Part shown: positions 33,545-44,889 of the stretch, piece after piece | Numbering within the stretch: the stretch's first letter is position 1 | Layout: the number at the start of each line of letters is the position of its first letter | Assembly (NCBI GenBank): GCA_021234155.1 | Contig: JAJEKV010000313.1 | Span: 250,001 to 314,000, forward strand | Direction: 5' to 3' | Source of the DNA: Isoetes taiwanensis | Lineage: Eukaryota > Streptophyta > Lycopodiopsida > Isoetales > Isoetaceae | DNA length: 64,000 bases | Translations under genes and position numbers: made by a program | Notes under the pieces: generated by a model | The model's database searches: none | The model's input: only the letters and a program-made list of their open reading frames with translations | What the model was told of the DNA's origin: nothing

Positions 33545-34060
33545 GCGGGATACTACTGAGAAAGTTCGTGAAGGACTTTGCTAAGTGGGCGTCCCCTCTG
33601 TCCGGGCCTCACTAAGGCCAAGAAGATTAAGGATTGGTCTAGTCATGGGTTAGAAAGTCCAAGCTTCCTTCGAGAAGCTTAAAGAGGCCTTGACAACAAA
33701 GACCCGGTGCTTGTTCTTTAGGACCGAAAGTAAAGATAAGTTGGTAGCAAAGCGGATCGCGAGCAAGATAGCAAGAGGCGATCTTGATGCAAGAAGGAAG
33801 GGTAGTAAGCCTACGACTCAAAAGAAGATGAACGACGCCGAAGCAACGCTTACCCAACCCATGATCAGAGTCGCTAGCCATTGTCGGGGCATTGAGGATA
33901 TGGAGGCATTATTTTTGGGAAGGAAGTTTCAGTTAGATCGCGATCACCGAGCCTTCAAGATCTTTTCACCCGCCCTCCTCAACTTAAGGCAAAGGAGGTG
34001 GATGGAATTCCTTGAGGAGTATGATTTTGATATTATATATAAGCCCTGGTAAGCTTAATG
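33545..34060 (+). pseudogene. pol: RNase H region of element 1
   Basis: After a connecting segment (FREAL-type wording at 33,660-33,700, broken), the end of the domain is clear: FLGRKFQLDRDHRAF and RQRRWMEFLEEYDFDIIYKP (33,905-34,052), equivalent to the gypsy 'RQ.RW.E.L..YDF.I.Y.PG' motif. A K/R-rich stretch at 33,740-33,850 is not typical and may be an insertion. Confidence 0.7.
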
Positions 34061-34239
34061 TTGAAAGCGAGATGCCCTCTCTAGGAGGCCATTTTGAGAC
34101 AAGGACGCATTGTAATCAGCGATTTCCACTCTTCGAGTGAGTTTGGCAAGAAGATTGAGGAGTCCTTGCCAACCGATGTGGACTTCAAGGAGGTGTGGGA
34201 AAGCCTCTCCAAGGAAGCCGTAAGCGCATAAAGGAGCGG

Positions 34240-35340
34240 GAAGCCTTCAAGCATTTTAAGAAGGAAGGCAACCTGTTGTACCACAAGCATAAGTTGTGTG
34301 TGCCCAATCTTCGTGGGTAAGGAAGTTAATTCTTCATGACACACATAACATTTCAATAGCGGGGCATCGGGCTTCATGAAGACCTATTTCAAGATTCGGG
34401 AAGTAGTTACTTCGGCGGGAATGAAGAGGCGATAGCTGCATATATTGGGATTGCCGGTTATGTCACAGACTAAAGGCGAGCAACTTCGATTCCAGCTTTA
34501 GAGCCATTGGGGTGCCAAATGCAAAGTGGGAGGTCATAAGCATGGATTTCATCACAGTCTCCCTAGAACTCTTGAGGCAAGGATGCATTGATGGTTGTCG
34601 TAGATAAGTTATCTAAGATGGCACATTTCGTGCCTTGCAAGGCAACCGAACCACCGCGACATTAGACACCGCCAAGTTATTTGTAAGGGAGATTTTTAGA
34701 CTCCATGGCATGCCTCGGAGATAATATCCGATAGAGATTCTAAGTTTATGAGTGCCTTTTGGCGGGATCTCTTTAGCACCATCCGCAAGCTCTCCATGAG
34801 TACGGCATATCATCCCCAAACAGATGGCGGGCCGGAAAGGACGACCGGATCGTGAAGACATGCTTCAAGCTATGTGTGGAACAAGCGGTCAAGTGGGATG
34901 AGTACATCCACTTGGTGGAATTCGCCACAAGCGATGCCAGCGGTGAGTCATCGCGGATGTCTCCTTTCATGATAAATTATGGCTACCGCTGCTTAACCCG
35001 GACACCGCACAATCCTGTCCAAGGTAGAAGTATCCCAGCCAGATGTTAGGGGACATGCGGCTAGTAGAGGAAGTAAGGGGTTATTTATTGGCGGCAAGAA
35101 GAAGGGCGAGAAGAGTGTGGCCGACAAGCGCAGGGGCAAGTAAAGGGAGTTTACGGTGGGCTTGCATACTGGTTTGGTTGAAGATCAAGGTGAAGCAAGC
35201 CAAGCCGCTGGATTGGGAGCTGCAAGAAGCTTGCCCCTAGGTGGGTTGGGCCGCTCAAGATTTTGGGAGAGTGGGCTCTCAAGCCTACAAGTTGGATCTT
35301 CCAGCCCATCTTAAGGTCCACAAGGTCTTCCACGTAAGTT
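34240..35340 (+). pseudogene. pol: Integrase of element 1
   Basis: Zinc-binding HH part near 34,335-34,375 (LHDTHNISIAGH), catalytic core near 34,540 (SMDFIT) and 34,800-34,830 (AYHPQTDGG), then KWDEYIHLVEFA and SPFMINYGY (34,852-35,049). The C-terminal part (35,200-35,340) reads WVGPLKILG-like wording and VYKLDLP-like wording in shifted frames. Integrase inserts the DNA copy into the genome. Frames are broken repeatedly. Confidence 0.75.
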
Positions 35341-35369
35341 TATTAAAAGGCACAATCCTAACCCCGAGG

Positions 35370-35572
35370 AGGTTTTGGATACTCCAACCTTGTTGGAAAT
35401 GACGGAGGAGCAAGTAGAAATAGTGCCTGAGTTACTTCTTGATAAGTCATTCAAGAAGACTAGGAGGTCTCAGTTCCTCCAATATTTGGTTAAGTGGAAG
35501 CACTTACCCGTGGAAGATGCGACATGGGTATTGAAGCAAGATTTGGAGAAGCAATACCCAGAGTTTATATGA
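35370..35572 (+). CDS. Chromodomain at the integrase C-terminus
   Basis: An open frame contains VEIVPELLLDKS, then QFLQYLVKWKHLPVEDATW and LEKQYPEFI before the stop. The pattern (R..YLVKW...P..D.TWE) is that of chromovirus chromodomains, which bind methylated histone tails and steer insertion into heterochromatin. It is one of the few unbroken pieces of pol. The presence of H3-tail-like sequence elsewhere in the same element is notable. Confidence 0.85.
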
Positions 35573-36474
35573 AGGAGTTTGATGGGGAAGTCGTCTCCGA
35601 CTTGGTCGACCTCGACTTTGCCGGTGGTTAGCTAGTATGTTGTTAGTTAGCTTTGAGCCCCGGCGATGCATCCTAGTTAGGAGGGTGCATGTGCCAGAAC
35701 CTTAGATCGTGTGGGCGATGATGGGATACGCCTTTAGGGCATTCTCTAGGCCACACGCACCAAGAGGTGCGCATGACCACTAGGGTCATGTGAGTGAGGA
35801 ATGAGGCATAGTGGGCGATGATGGGACATCGTTAGGATGATCTCTATGCCACGATCGCGGGCACGCACACCTGGCCGTAGGAGGGTCATGGTGAAGCTTA
35901 AGTGATCATCTTAGCGATGATGGGATCGTGAGACGTTCCCTAGCTGAAACCCCGGGGCATGATGCAATCGGGTGTACTTTCGATCCGGATCGTGTACAAG
36001 GTAGCACTCGATCATGGGCAATGATGGGAGCATCTTAAATGATCCCTAAGCTCAAACCGAAAGGGCCATGATCTTGGGCAAGGTAGTAGGACAACCTTGA
36101 GCAGTGAGTTCGCTCAAGGAGGTAAGGGGTGGTCCCCTAAAACCACAAATTATTAACTAAACTAACGTAATGTGCTCCTTTTGGGAGGCAAGTAGAAGGG
36201 GACCTCAACGAGGAGCGTTATTGAGAGGATAGGGGAGCCATAATTTAGATTATGAACCCTAATAATTCTTATAATAGTATTTTGAATTATTATAAGAAAT
36301 AACTGTGTTAAGGCTATATAATTTTGTATAAGTACAAATATAGCCTAAATTTTGACTTTCAATTAATAAAACTTGATTGCTAAAGTAAACTAAAGGTTAA
36401 TTACGTTCTTCGTTTTGCGGGCATAAGGTAGGGTCGTCACCTTTAGCGCAATGTCGGAGGACAAACATTGTCCT
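35573..36474 (+). repeat. Element 1 3' leader with ~102-bp degenerate repeats
   Basis: The motif GCGATGATGGGA recurs at about 35,713, 35,815, 35,916 and, varied, 36,018, a spacing near 102 bases. The copies share clauses such as 'CTC(T)AGGCCA(C)' but are diverged. No coding capacity. From 36,240 the sequence is AT-rich. Confidence 0.5.
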
Positions 36475-36484
36475 AAGGGGAGAA
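36475..36484 (+). promoter_or_regulatory. Polypurine tract of element 1
   Basis: AAGGGGAGAA directly before the 3' LTR start (TGTGGCGG). It primes plus-strand DNA synthesis. The same tract in reverse orientation is present at 58,169-58,181. Confidence 0.8.
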
Positions 36485-38126
36485 TGTGGCGGTCCGGGGG
36501 AATATCGCCATAAATACGTATATTCGACGGATCATCACTATACAAGTCTATCATTCATAGCCTTGTATACCATAAGTTGTGGCACTAGGGGGCATGGCCA
36601 AGTTATTCTCATAACTTAGCCAACCATAGGTTTAGACCATTATCCACGTGGCCTTAACCTATTGGGCACCCGCCACACAGGACTCACCCGATTGGTGCCA
36701 CGTGGCATCCTAGGTGGACCCTAGCTCATATAGGCCTAAACCCTAACCCTAGGCCTCTTTCCAGCCCTAGCACCTAGAGACTCACCTACTGCTCGAAAAC
36801 CCGTTTCAACATCGCTTTCTTAGCATAGGTGCGCCAGCCCCGGCCAGGGTAGACTCGTTCTTGGAGCAAGAGCAGCATCACGTGAGTCGAAGACCATGGA
36901 GGCACCCGGATCTGGAGGGAGAGCTTCAGGAGCAGGTATGTAGGATAGTAGTTGTGATAGCTCATCTGGGATTAGCATTCCGGATGTGCTAGTATTTTGT
37001 ATCTAGAGTAGAGCCATCCTAGAACCCATATTCAACATCTTGAACCCTAATCAAGGAACCCTAACTATTAGTTAGTTGTATGATTAGGTTAAGATGTTCT
37101 TCTTATGATTATTCTCATGATGTGATGATGATGTGATGATGGTTGATCATGTTGCTCCTCTTGTATTGGGAAGGGGGGTAGAGACCTAGAGCCATATGTA
37201 GTATGCTCCTAGAGTAGATCCCTTAGTTCCTATTAGTTCGGCCTGTGCATAGGAGCCCACCAGGCTATTGAGGCTATGATATGACTCAGCACCAGATAAC
37301 GGGGCTAGAGGGAAAGTGGAGGGAGGATCCCTGCCGAGTGGGGGCTTCGGGGGATCCCATAGTGGGCTAGGCTTATGGTCGGTCACTTCGTGTGGGCCGA
37401 GCATGGGTCCGACACCTCCCGGGAAATGGTGTTGCCCCCCTGCCCCCTGAGGCTGCAAGTGTTGGCTTGGCTCTCGTTTTGGGGGTTCATGCAGTGCAAT
37501 CGCGGTGTGTCGCCACGATTCTCTAGCCCGCCTACGGCACCTCTAGACCCAGGAAGGGGAGATGCAACCCTTCCCTGCCTCATCGGACAGGGAGATGCAA
37601 CTTTGGAGTAGTCCCGATGGGTGATGCCATGGGATTGCGTGATCAGGAAGGCTAGAGTCTGTCGAGCCTGATCTAGCCCATCGCAAAGTATGCACAGGAG
37701 GGGCGGATGGAGTGGTCAACCCTAGCCATTGTTCTATGCCAGCCCCCGCCATTGCCATGACTCCTGGCCTCGGCTCTATCTTGAGGCCTAGCCGGGTCGG
37801 GTCACCCTCCCTTACGAGTCCGAGGGGTAGGAGCTCTCTGTTTTATGGTTTGTGATTATCATCTTTGCATTGGTTTATGTGCGATGCACTACCCTCCGAG
37901 GTAGTATTTGTATATGTTTTATGCTAGTTCTGACGTGTTATCGCTTCCAATGCTATAGGAGCCCATAGGGGAAGGGCGCCAAGACACCTTCAGTGTTCCC
38001 CCCGCACTAAGAGTCACCCTCGAGTGCGGGGGTAGGCGAAAGGCCCATGCGCGGTTCTTGCCGAGCCGGATGGGGATTTCCTCGCCGGGTATACGGCTGG
38101 GCGCCGTATGTTTAGCGTGGGGCACA
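36485..38126 (+). repeat. 3' LTR of chromovirus element 1
   Basis: Begins TGTGGCGGTCC and ends GTGGGGCACA; 1,642 bp, partner of 25,099-26,748. MED33 coding sequence resumes right after the 5-bp flank. Divergence from the 5' LTR is concentrated in GC-rich places. Confidence 0.9.
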
Positions 38127-38465
38127 GCGGTTGCACCTTCTGAGAGCCCAACCACACAAAGTGCTGCAAGATCCTCCCAAAATGCTCTCCGCCAACGGGT
38201 TCTTAGTTCACATATGGATTTCTTGGCATCTGCATTAGATGGTATGATTACAGTTAGGTGTGGGCAAACTACTTGGAAATTCTATGTCCTTGGTTTCCTT
38301 GCATTGTTGGTAACATGTACTCCAGGCTGGATTAAGGACATTAAAATTGATGTATTGAAGAAACTTGCAAAAGGAGTAAGTTTTTGGCATGAACATGATC
38401 TTGCAGTTGCTCTTCTAGAAAAAACAGGTATTGTTGCTATGGGTGCAACTGCAGAGCTAGTGTGA
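38127..38465 (+). pseudogene. MED33: MED33 copy B, C-terminal coding part after the insertion
   Basis: Continues the reading interrupted at 25,098: APSESPTTQSAARSSQNAL, FLASALDGMITVRCG, TCTPGWIKDIKIDVLKKLAK, stop after TAELV at 38,465. In frame without lesions over 110 codons and very close to copy A (7,971-8,310). The low damage suggests the insertion is fairly recent. Confidence 0.9.
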
Positions 38466-39440
38466 TCTTCATTTCATGTATAGCTATTCTCTTGGATGAA
38501 ACCAATTGTGGACGGATGCCATTCATGCTCTTGTTGTATCCTAAATATTTTTTTCTTCTGTTGCTAGTCGGAATATGAATTACATTGTTTCTTCATCAAA
38601 ATGTACTAGCATGATTTGGGTGGATTAGACGGCTGCTAGTTGGTGTGAACCCTCCACTTTAGGGGAGGTGCACCACTAGTGAGCAAGGAGATTTTGAAAA
38701 TAGAATGCTTTGAACCCTCCACTCTGGGGAAGGTGGCAAGCAAACTTTGAAACAATGAATTAAATCGCAAATCTGAAAAGGTTCTTGCCCTGAGATACGA
38801 AATGTACTCTTTATTAGAAAAAAAAGTGGATGCATCTAGCCCACTACAACCAGAAAATATCATTCAAGTACCCTGTTATGGATCCAGTTCAGAATGGAAC
38901 CCATTTTTTCGTTCACTTCATTCAATGGCCTTGATTTGATGCAATAATTATGTGTTTATTCATCCTTCAAATAATCTGTTGTGGATCTAGCTTGAATGAT
39001 TTAAATTGGGCCCACTTTTTTATCCACTTCATTTAATGGGCTTGATTGACATAATAATTATGAGTTGATATTAGTAAATCTGATCGATTTCATCATTGTA
39101 ATACAAATTCCAAAAACATACAAGTCTATTTTGTATATAATTGAAGCTAGGCAGAAGGGGCTTATGAAAATCTAGATTTCATCAGAAATAATAGAAAGAA
39201 ACACACAAATTTTGATCGAAAAACTTCCTGGAATTTTTTTCCCCCATCGAAGATTCTCGATTTTAACAGGTAGGATGCTAGAGTTCCTAGGCATTTGGTC
39301 CACGTTGCCTTTCATTATGGTCCTCGATTGGACATGGTGCACAATTGGTGACTCTTAAGGCATGACCACCGACCACATCCATTGCACTATCCATGGCATT
39401 GATTTGACATGTTAGATCCACATATATTAAATTGCCTTTT
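38466..39440 (+). other. MED33 copy B 3' flank (arm B)
   Basis: Non-coding. It matches arm A 6,990-7,970 in reverse orientation throughout, including the AT-rich stretches and a pair of GAGGGTTCA/CACCTCCCC-type blocks. No gene of its own. Confidence 0.75.
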
Positions 39441-39528
39441 TGGGTTGCCCCTAGGGGGCAAACCCTTGTTCATGTGGGTTTTCGGCATATTCTAAGCATA
39501 TGCTGGAATATGCCTAGATTATGCCTAA
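39441..39528 (+). repeat. Repeat R, copy 4 (partial; right end of arm B)
   Basis: Contains only the first part of R: the CCCCTAGGGGG palindrome and the GCATATTC/GCATATGC motif to ATTATGCCTAAA. There similarity to arm A stops and an unrelated exon-like sequence begins. This marks the outer breakpoint of the inverted duplication. Confidence 0.75.
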
Positions 39529-39845
39529 AGATGGGCTGGGATTCGGATGGCGTCTCATACAGTAGTGATTCGGAGGAAGCCTGGGCGCTCCAGCCAGAAA
39601 CAGAAAGGGAGTTGCTTTGGTGTGAAAATACTGTAAAGCTTGAAAATCTGGAGATGGCAGGCCGTGGAAGTAGAGGCTATGATGCCAAACGTAGCTATGT
39701 GGAAGGGCATAGCAGTTATGGTGCTAAGAGAGGCGGAGGCTTCAACAGACGAGCAACTAATTATCATAGAGACAATGCAAATGAGGTGCAATATGTTCCT
39801 GAAACGCAGTTCAATGAAGAGGACTCTGGGGACGATGAACTACAG
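39529..39845 (+). CDS. Candidate exon of an unknown Gly/Ser/Arg-rich protein
   Basis: Open frame beginning near MGWDSDGVSYSSDSEEAW, continuing through WCENTVKLENLEMAGRGSRG and a GAKRGGGFNRR stretch to FNEEDSGDDELQ, then a good splice donor CAG|GTATGA at 39,846. Acidic/Ser-rich followed by an RGG-like basic part and an acidic end suggests a nuclear or RNA-binding protein, but I do not recognise it. Repeat R copy 4 joins directly at the 5' side, so the start of the exon may be lost. Confidence 0.45.
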
Positions 39846-40852
39846 GTATGATAGATAGATGGATTATATTGTAGGAGAAACCTGATCTCTGGGGGAAGCA
39901 TCTTAAGGGCTTTCCTATTTCTGAAATTATTCTAAGCTTGTAATTAAGGCTTCCAATCAAAGTGTTGGTTTAGGGAATAAAATACATAACAAAGAACAAA
40001 AGGTTTGCAGGTGTATAGTGCAGCAATAGAGAATGTGGCTTTAAAATAAGCATGTGCCTATGATAGATATGCTGATTTATGTTAACATTTTAACAGTAAA
40101 ATTCAGAGTGGTGAGCTCTGATAGATGGATTGTGGAGTATGTGAAGCAGACCTTCTTATTTGATTTCTCTGTTGTCTTAGTAAGCCGTCCTATATCAAGA
40201 GCAAAAAGGTACAATGGGTAAAGGGCGAAGAGCCAAGAAATACCCAAGTACCCTTTGGCCCTTGTAGGATTACCAAGTCTATTGCTAATCTCTACTTGTT
40301 TGGCTGCAGGTACATGGTATTTCTTTTCTTATTGTGCTATTTTTGCTGTTATGAGGTATGTCGGCTCAAAGGACTGCATGGATCAGATCTGAAGGCTTCA
40401 AAGGGAGCACGACTTGCTCTTACCAATGTTTATCTTGTATTTGCTAAAGTTTAGATACAAGCTACTGTTTTTAAAGCATATTTTATGTTTAGGTTACAAG
40501 AAAAGCAAGCAGTAGTAGTGTTTGTTTAAGACCTAAAAGAAACAGGTTTTCTGACATCCACTGGATAGGTTTAAGTGGTTACTTTGGATTTTAAGTAACA
40601 TAAAGGATCTATGAGATATAGACTCCTATTTTCCAGATCATTTTGACATCATAAATAGTAAAACTTTCTGGTATATTCAAGAGTTAATCGAGATAGTCCA
40701 AAAGTGAAAAATGCCGAAATCTCGAGATGGATATAACTGTATTTGAAGCCAGTTGGCACCCAATAGTAGTAGTTTCAGCATACTTAGCATGTCAATATGA
40801 ATATTTGATAGGCCGAAAAGTAATATGGAACAACGGCCTGTAGGTGCATATG
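39846..40852. other. AT-rich DNA, possibly intron of the preceding exon
   Basis: No frame or repeat of note. It continues after the second retrotransposon at 52,188. Confidence 0.3.
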
Positions 40853-40857
40853 ATAAT

Positions 40858-41443
40858 TGTTAGTCCTGTGCCTCCTGGTACAGGACTATTCATGCATTCG
40901 ACGGACCAAGTCAAGGCCAAGGATCCACAACCAGGCGTGGGTCGGTCGTCAAAGGCTCGCCAGAAGACCCAAAGCGCACCCACGGAGACAAAGACCACGC
41001 TTTGGCGTCAACAAGAGGCTTCCGGACAAGTGATGGCGAATCGTCCGCCACCGTCGGCGTCGCCGTGATTTCTCAGCTTTTCAAGAGGCACCGCTAGCAT
41101 TCCTCAGAATCGGGCCTCCTTCGGTGAAGCCGGAGATCGGTCGAGTGTCTATATTGGGCCAAAGGCCATTGTACTATATATATGAGTAGAGCTAGCACAT
41201 GAGTTTTTAGATGAGTTTTGAGTCTTGTCTCCTTTTTTCAGTTTTCTCTCGATTGCGAGAGCTCATGTATCTTCATTGACATCAAGGAAGCTCATTGTTA
41301 TGATCTCATTGTTCTCTTTTTTTTTCGCTTCTCTCTTTCTTGTTTTCTTGCAAATCCCGTGACATAGTCCCGGATTCTCTGTTAGATCAAGGGTCCTCCA
41401 CAGAGGGCTGTCTTTGCAGGAGTTCGAACCTGGACCCCAAACA
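40858..41443 (+). repeat. 5' LTR of element 2
   Basis: Starts TGTTAGTCC and ends CCCCAAACA; 586 bp, partner at 51,590-52,182. It carries a TATATATA box (41,175-41,182) and, downstream, a perfect small hairpin CTCTCGATTGCGAGAG at about 41,247-41,262. The primer site after the LTR (CCGCCGCCGGGCGC...) was not matched to a tRNA. Confidence 0.85.
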
Positions 41444-41559
41444 CCGCCGCCGGGCGCGGGTTGCGCTTCGATTTTCCTTTCTTTGGTCGCCATATCCGCG
41501 CGAAACTTCCGCCCGAGAAGAACTTCTTTCCCGGGCAAAGCGCCCCGTTTGGGCGCCAT

Positions 41560-42900
41560 CATCGGCGGGGAAGTTGTTCGCGACATGTATGGATACGCTT
41601 ATGACATTGAGGGAGGCCACATTCGGTCTAGGGGCTCGGTCGGCGCCACCCACCCCTCGTGTCATGTCGTCCGGTTCCCCGCCTCAAGCGTGCAAACATT
41701 GCTCCAGCCTCAGTCACCTCATCACTATCGGGGGAGCCCTATCGGGCTCAACCTTCTCAACCTTTACTTTCATACCCCGAACATGCCTACATCCATCATT
41801 CTTCTGGCCATACGCCTCTGCCTTCACAACCATCATCTCCTCCGAAAGTGGGATGGGGATATCCACATGTCTCTTTTTGCTCCTCCCAGGAATTTTCCTT
41901 CCCTACCTTTCCCACCGCTCTTCACATTTTACAACCTTACCGGAGCCTCAAAACCAATGATCCGGGCACCTCCGGTCCCTCCCCTCGGACATCCCTTCAT
42001 CAGGGTCTTTCCGGCACCATGCCACCTCCAACTCCACCTCAATATAATCCCTATCCAGTTCCTGTCCAGCCAAGCACTTTCACCTCTACCTTCGGACCCT
42101 TTGGTGACTTATCTAACCTTTGGCAACACGAAAAAGGCAAACCATTAGAACAAAGTGCTTTCAGGCCCACATGGAAGAATTTGAGGCTCTGGCTGCCCTA
42201 AATGGTCATGCACAACCTCAACTGAAATTCCATATCTTTTCCACCACACTGCGTGGCTCTCCTCACCAATGGCTTATGTCCAACAAAAGCCACTGGAAAC
42301 AAGATTGGTCAGAAATGAAAACTGCTTTTCTTTCTCACTATGGAACCACGGATGATGATCAACTTCATCTCAAGCAACTCAATGACCTTCAACAAGAGCC
42401 CACGGAGTCCGCGGGGATTTTGCGATCGACTTCACATCCGCCAAGCAAACTCAAGGAGGACGAGCCACGAGCCGGATCTTGGTCCGGTTTCTCCAAGGAC
42501 TTCCTCTCCTATATCCAGACTCATGATGAATACTGGCTACCAAGACTTTGGAGCAGGCTATCGACCTTATCAATCACTTTGGTCAATGTTTCCTCCCGGG
42601 GGCGTGGCTCTTGGGAGCTCCCTTTCATTCCACCGGTCATGGTTCCACAGGCTGGCTGTCCAACCTCAACACGCCAATCCCAGCCGTGATCCGGATCGGT
42701 GCCATATCTCGTAAACATCAAGGCCACTTGGCAAATGAGTGCAACTCCACCAATGGCCCGCCTCATTGTAAAAGATGCAACATGTGCAATCATGCCACGG
42801 AAGAGTGCACTTTCGCACTCATCCTACACCGATTCCGCAACAAACTGGTTTATCAAGTGCAAACAACACCTCCGCAACCATCGCAATATCGGTCGCGCAA
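41560..42900 (+). pseudogene. gag: gag of element 2
   Basis: A Pro/Ser/His-rich N-terminal part (41,560-42,100) is followed by the capsid segment (FEALAALNGHAQPQLKFHIF, STTLRGSPHQWLMSNK, WSEMKTAFLSHYG; 42,170-42,350). A zinc-knuckle region at about 42,715-42,805 has GHLANEC and CKRCNMCNHATEECTF. Several frame changes occur in GC-rich places. Confidence 0.75.
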
Positions 42901-43329
42901 ACCACCTGCGGGCTCAACCCAATCAACTCTATCGAGAATCGGGCAACAAGCGGGGACCCAACACCCCCTTTTGATCCTTCTAAAGCTCGGTGTTATCAGC
43001 ATCACGAATGGGGTCATACCACCCACGGCATGTCCTCAACTTCCACAAGTTCAGGTGCAGCTTCCTGGCACCAATCAGACCACCTCGGTCCGCCTCACGG
43101 CTTACCAACTTTGGATTGCCAATGGCAAACAAGGCCTGCGTCCCGTTCTTCGGAAGCCACCTCGTAGCGCCTCGGCAATCACGCTATCAACCCGCTCCCG
43201 CCAATCAACCTCGGATGGATCAACAAGCCGCGGAAGAAATTTTTCGGGCTCTTAATCCTCCGGTCCGGCCCGTCAAATTGGGTTAGTTTGGTTTCACGCC
43301 GGACCCGTATGCGTCGCCCCTTAACCATT

Positions 43330-44320
43330 ATTCCTAATGGCACGCAACTTTGCCTTTGCGGTCGACACAATCCCTCATGAAGAGGACAAAAAGGTTCACT
43401 TTGCACCGACTTGGAAAAACTCATGTCTCATGTCATGCCTAAAAGTACGCCAAAGCATTTCGAACCTCATGCAAGGCAAGGCGCCGACGTTGGCTAATGT
43501 TCATGCCACCACCGAGCTCAAAGAAAGACAAGATGCACCTTCCACATCTCAACCTCCACGCTCTCGGACATATCCGAATATTGTTGTTGGGGTCGACCTA
43601 CTCAAAGAAGTTGCCGCTTCATTACCACGCACTCTAGCACCAGTGGATCCAGTGAGATCCTTTTTCTCATGTGCCTCACGGAACTCCAAGAGGGCTGGCA
43701 AAAATCAAAATTCCCTTAAGTTTGGCAACAATTTTGAAACTATGTCACGCTCTCAAGGACCGGTTACCACTCCCGGCCGTTTTGGTTGGGGTCATTTGCT
43801 ACCTCTACACCCACGGTCCATGCCACGGTGGGCAATCAACAAGTCAATCATGTTCAAATTGACGGAGGTAGAAGGCCATCAATCTCATCACGGATAAACT
43901 CGCCAAACAAATGGGCATCACACAACTCTATCGTGCCCCATATGACATCAAATTGGCTAATGGCCATATCCGCGAGACCTCAAGGCGTCACACCTCTTCT
44001 TCACATCAACATTGGTGATCTCCGATTCCCCTTAGAATTTGGTGTTTGGAAGGCGGGGAGAGGATCCCGGGTGATTATGAAATGTTGGTCGTGAGACCTT
44101 TTCTCCGCCAGGCCAAGAGTATCCATTATTGGGCCACGGATCAGTTAGTCATCACAGATGGTCACCTCAATGCCACTATGGACTTGGAAACCGGTAAGAT
44201 CATTTCGGTTGATAATGTCTCTCTCCGACAACCGACATTTCGAGGATGCCGAATATCTATCAAGTTCGGGCTCCACCAAGAGTGCGCCTCGTCATCCTAC
44301 CTCAATATCTTTTGACCCTT
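43330..44320 (+). pseudogene. Protease region of element 2
   Basis: VNHVQIDGG at about 43,840-43,866 fits the active-site D(T/S)G region of retroviral-type proteases, with the second residue changed or misread. LADKLAKQMGI-like wording follows in another frame, then a PLEFGVWK segment. 42,900-43,330 is a low-complexity linker. Confidence 0.5.
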
Positions 44321-44889
44321 GGGGAGAAATGACGCTTGATCAAGACCAGGCTGTGGCTGCCTTGCTTGACCCCTACCTGGCTCCTTGCAATCGCATCCAA
44401 TGTGTTGAACACTTTTCAGATGCCGCACTTCCCCCTGATCCTGTTGATGTACACGCTGTCATGAAGCAACCTCTGCTTGATGAAAATCAGCAACCTCTCT
44501 TTTCACCCGCGCAGAGCCACTCATCTGTCATGCTTCAACCTCCCGCTCATATTGTCCAAGACGGAAGTTATCCCACATATTGGACTCGAAGTTGAGATTG
44601 TGGATGTGGGCAACAATCACTGTCCGCGATTGCCGCCAATCTTCCGACACCCTATCGTGAACGTGGTCGTCCACGCTCTTCAAAAGTTCAAACACATTTT
44701 CGCACGGAGCTACAGAGACCGGGGATCAACAAAACCTTAAGGGAACTCACCATTCCTACCAAATCCGATGCCCGCCCCGTATAGCAGCGACACGCATGCG
44801 GCTCAACCCCAATTACCGCGGATCGTGTCAAGCGCGAAATTGACAAACTCCTTCTTTGCCGGTTTGATCTATGAGGTCAAACATTACGA

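Larger units (their letters stand above)
25099..38126 (+). mobile_element. Ty3/gypsy chromovirus (13.0 kb) inserted in MED33 copy B
   Basis: Two LTRs, a primer site, gag, protease, reverse transcriptase, RNase H, integrase and a chromodomain in the usual gypsy order identify a chromovirus. Flanking 5-bp sequences GGCGT (25,094-25,098) and GCGGT (38,127-38,131) look like one target duplication with a small change; removing the element restores the MED33 reading seen in copy A. It is unusual in having about 4.5 kb between the 5' LTR and gag, with an H3-like reading frame in it. All pol frames are broken, partly perhaps by sequence error. Confidence 0.9.

Noticed and set aside
7971-38465. MED33 copies as working genes
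   Set aside because: Both lack the N-terminal half, carry frameshifts, and copy B is split by a 13-kb element. Some lesions may be sequence error, but truncation at repeat R is shared by both arms.
41340-41960. 206-codon Ser/Pro-rich frame overlapping the end of the LTR
   Set aside because: It starts inside the LTR and lies in a different phase from the gag motifs; it is probably a low-complexity chance frame.
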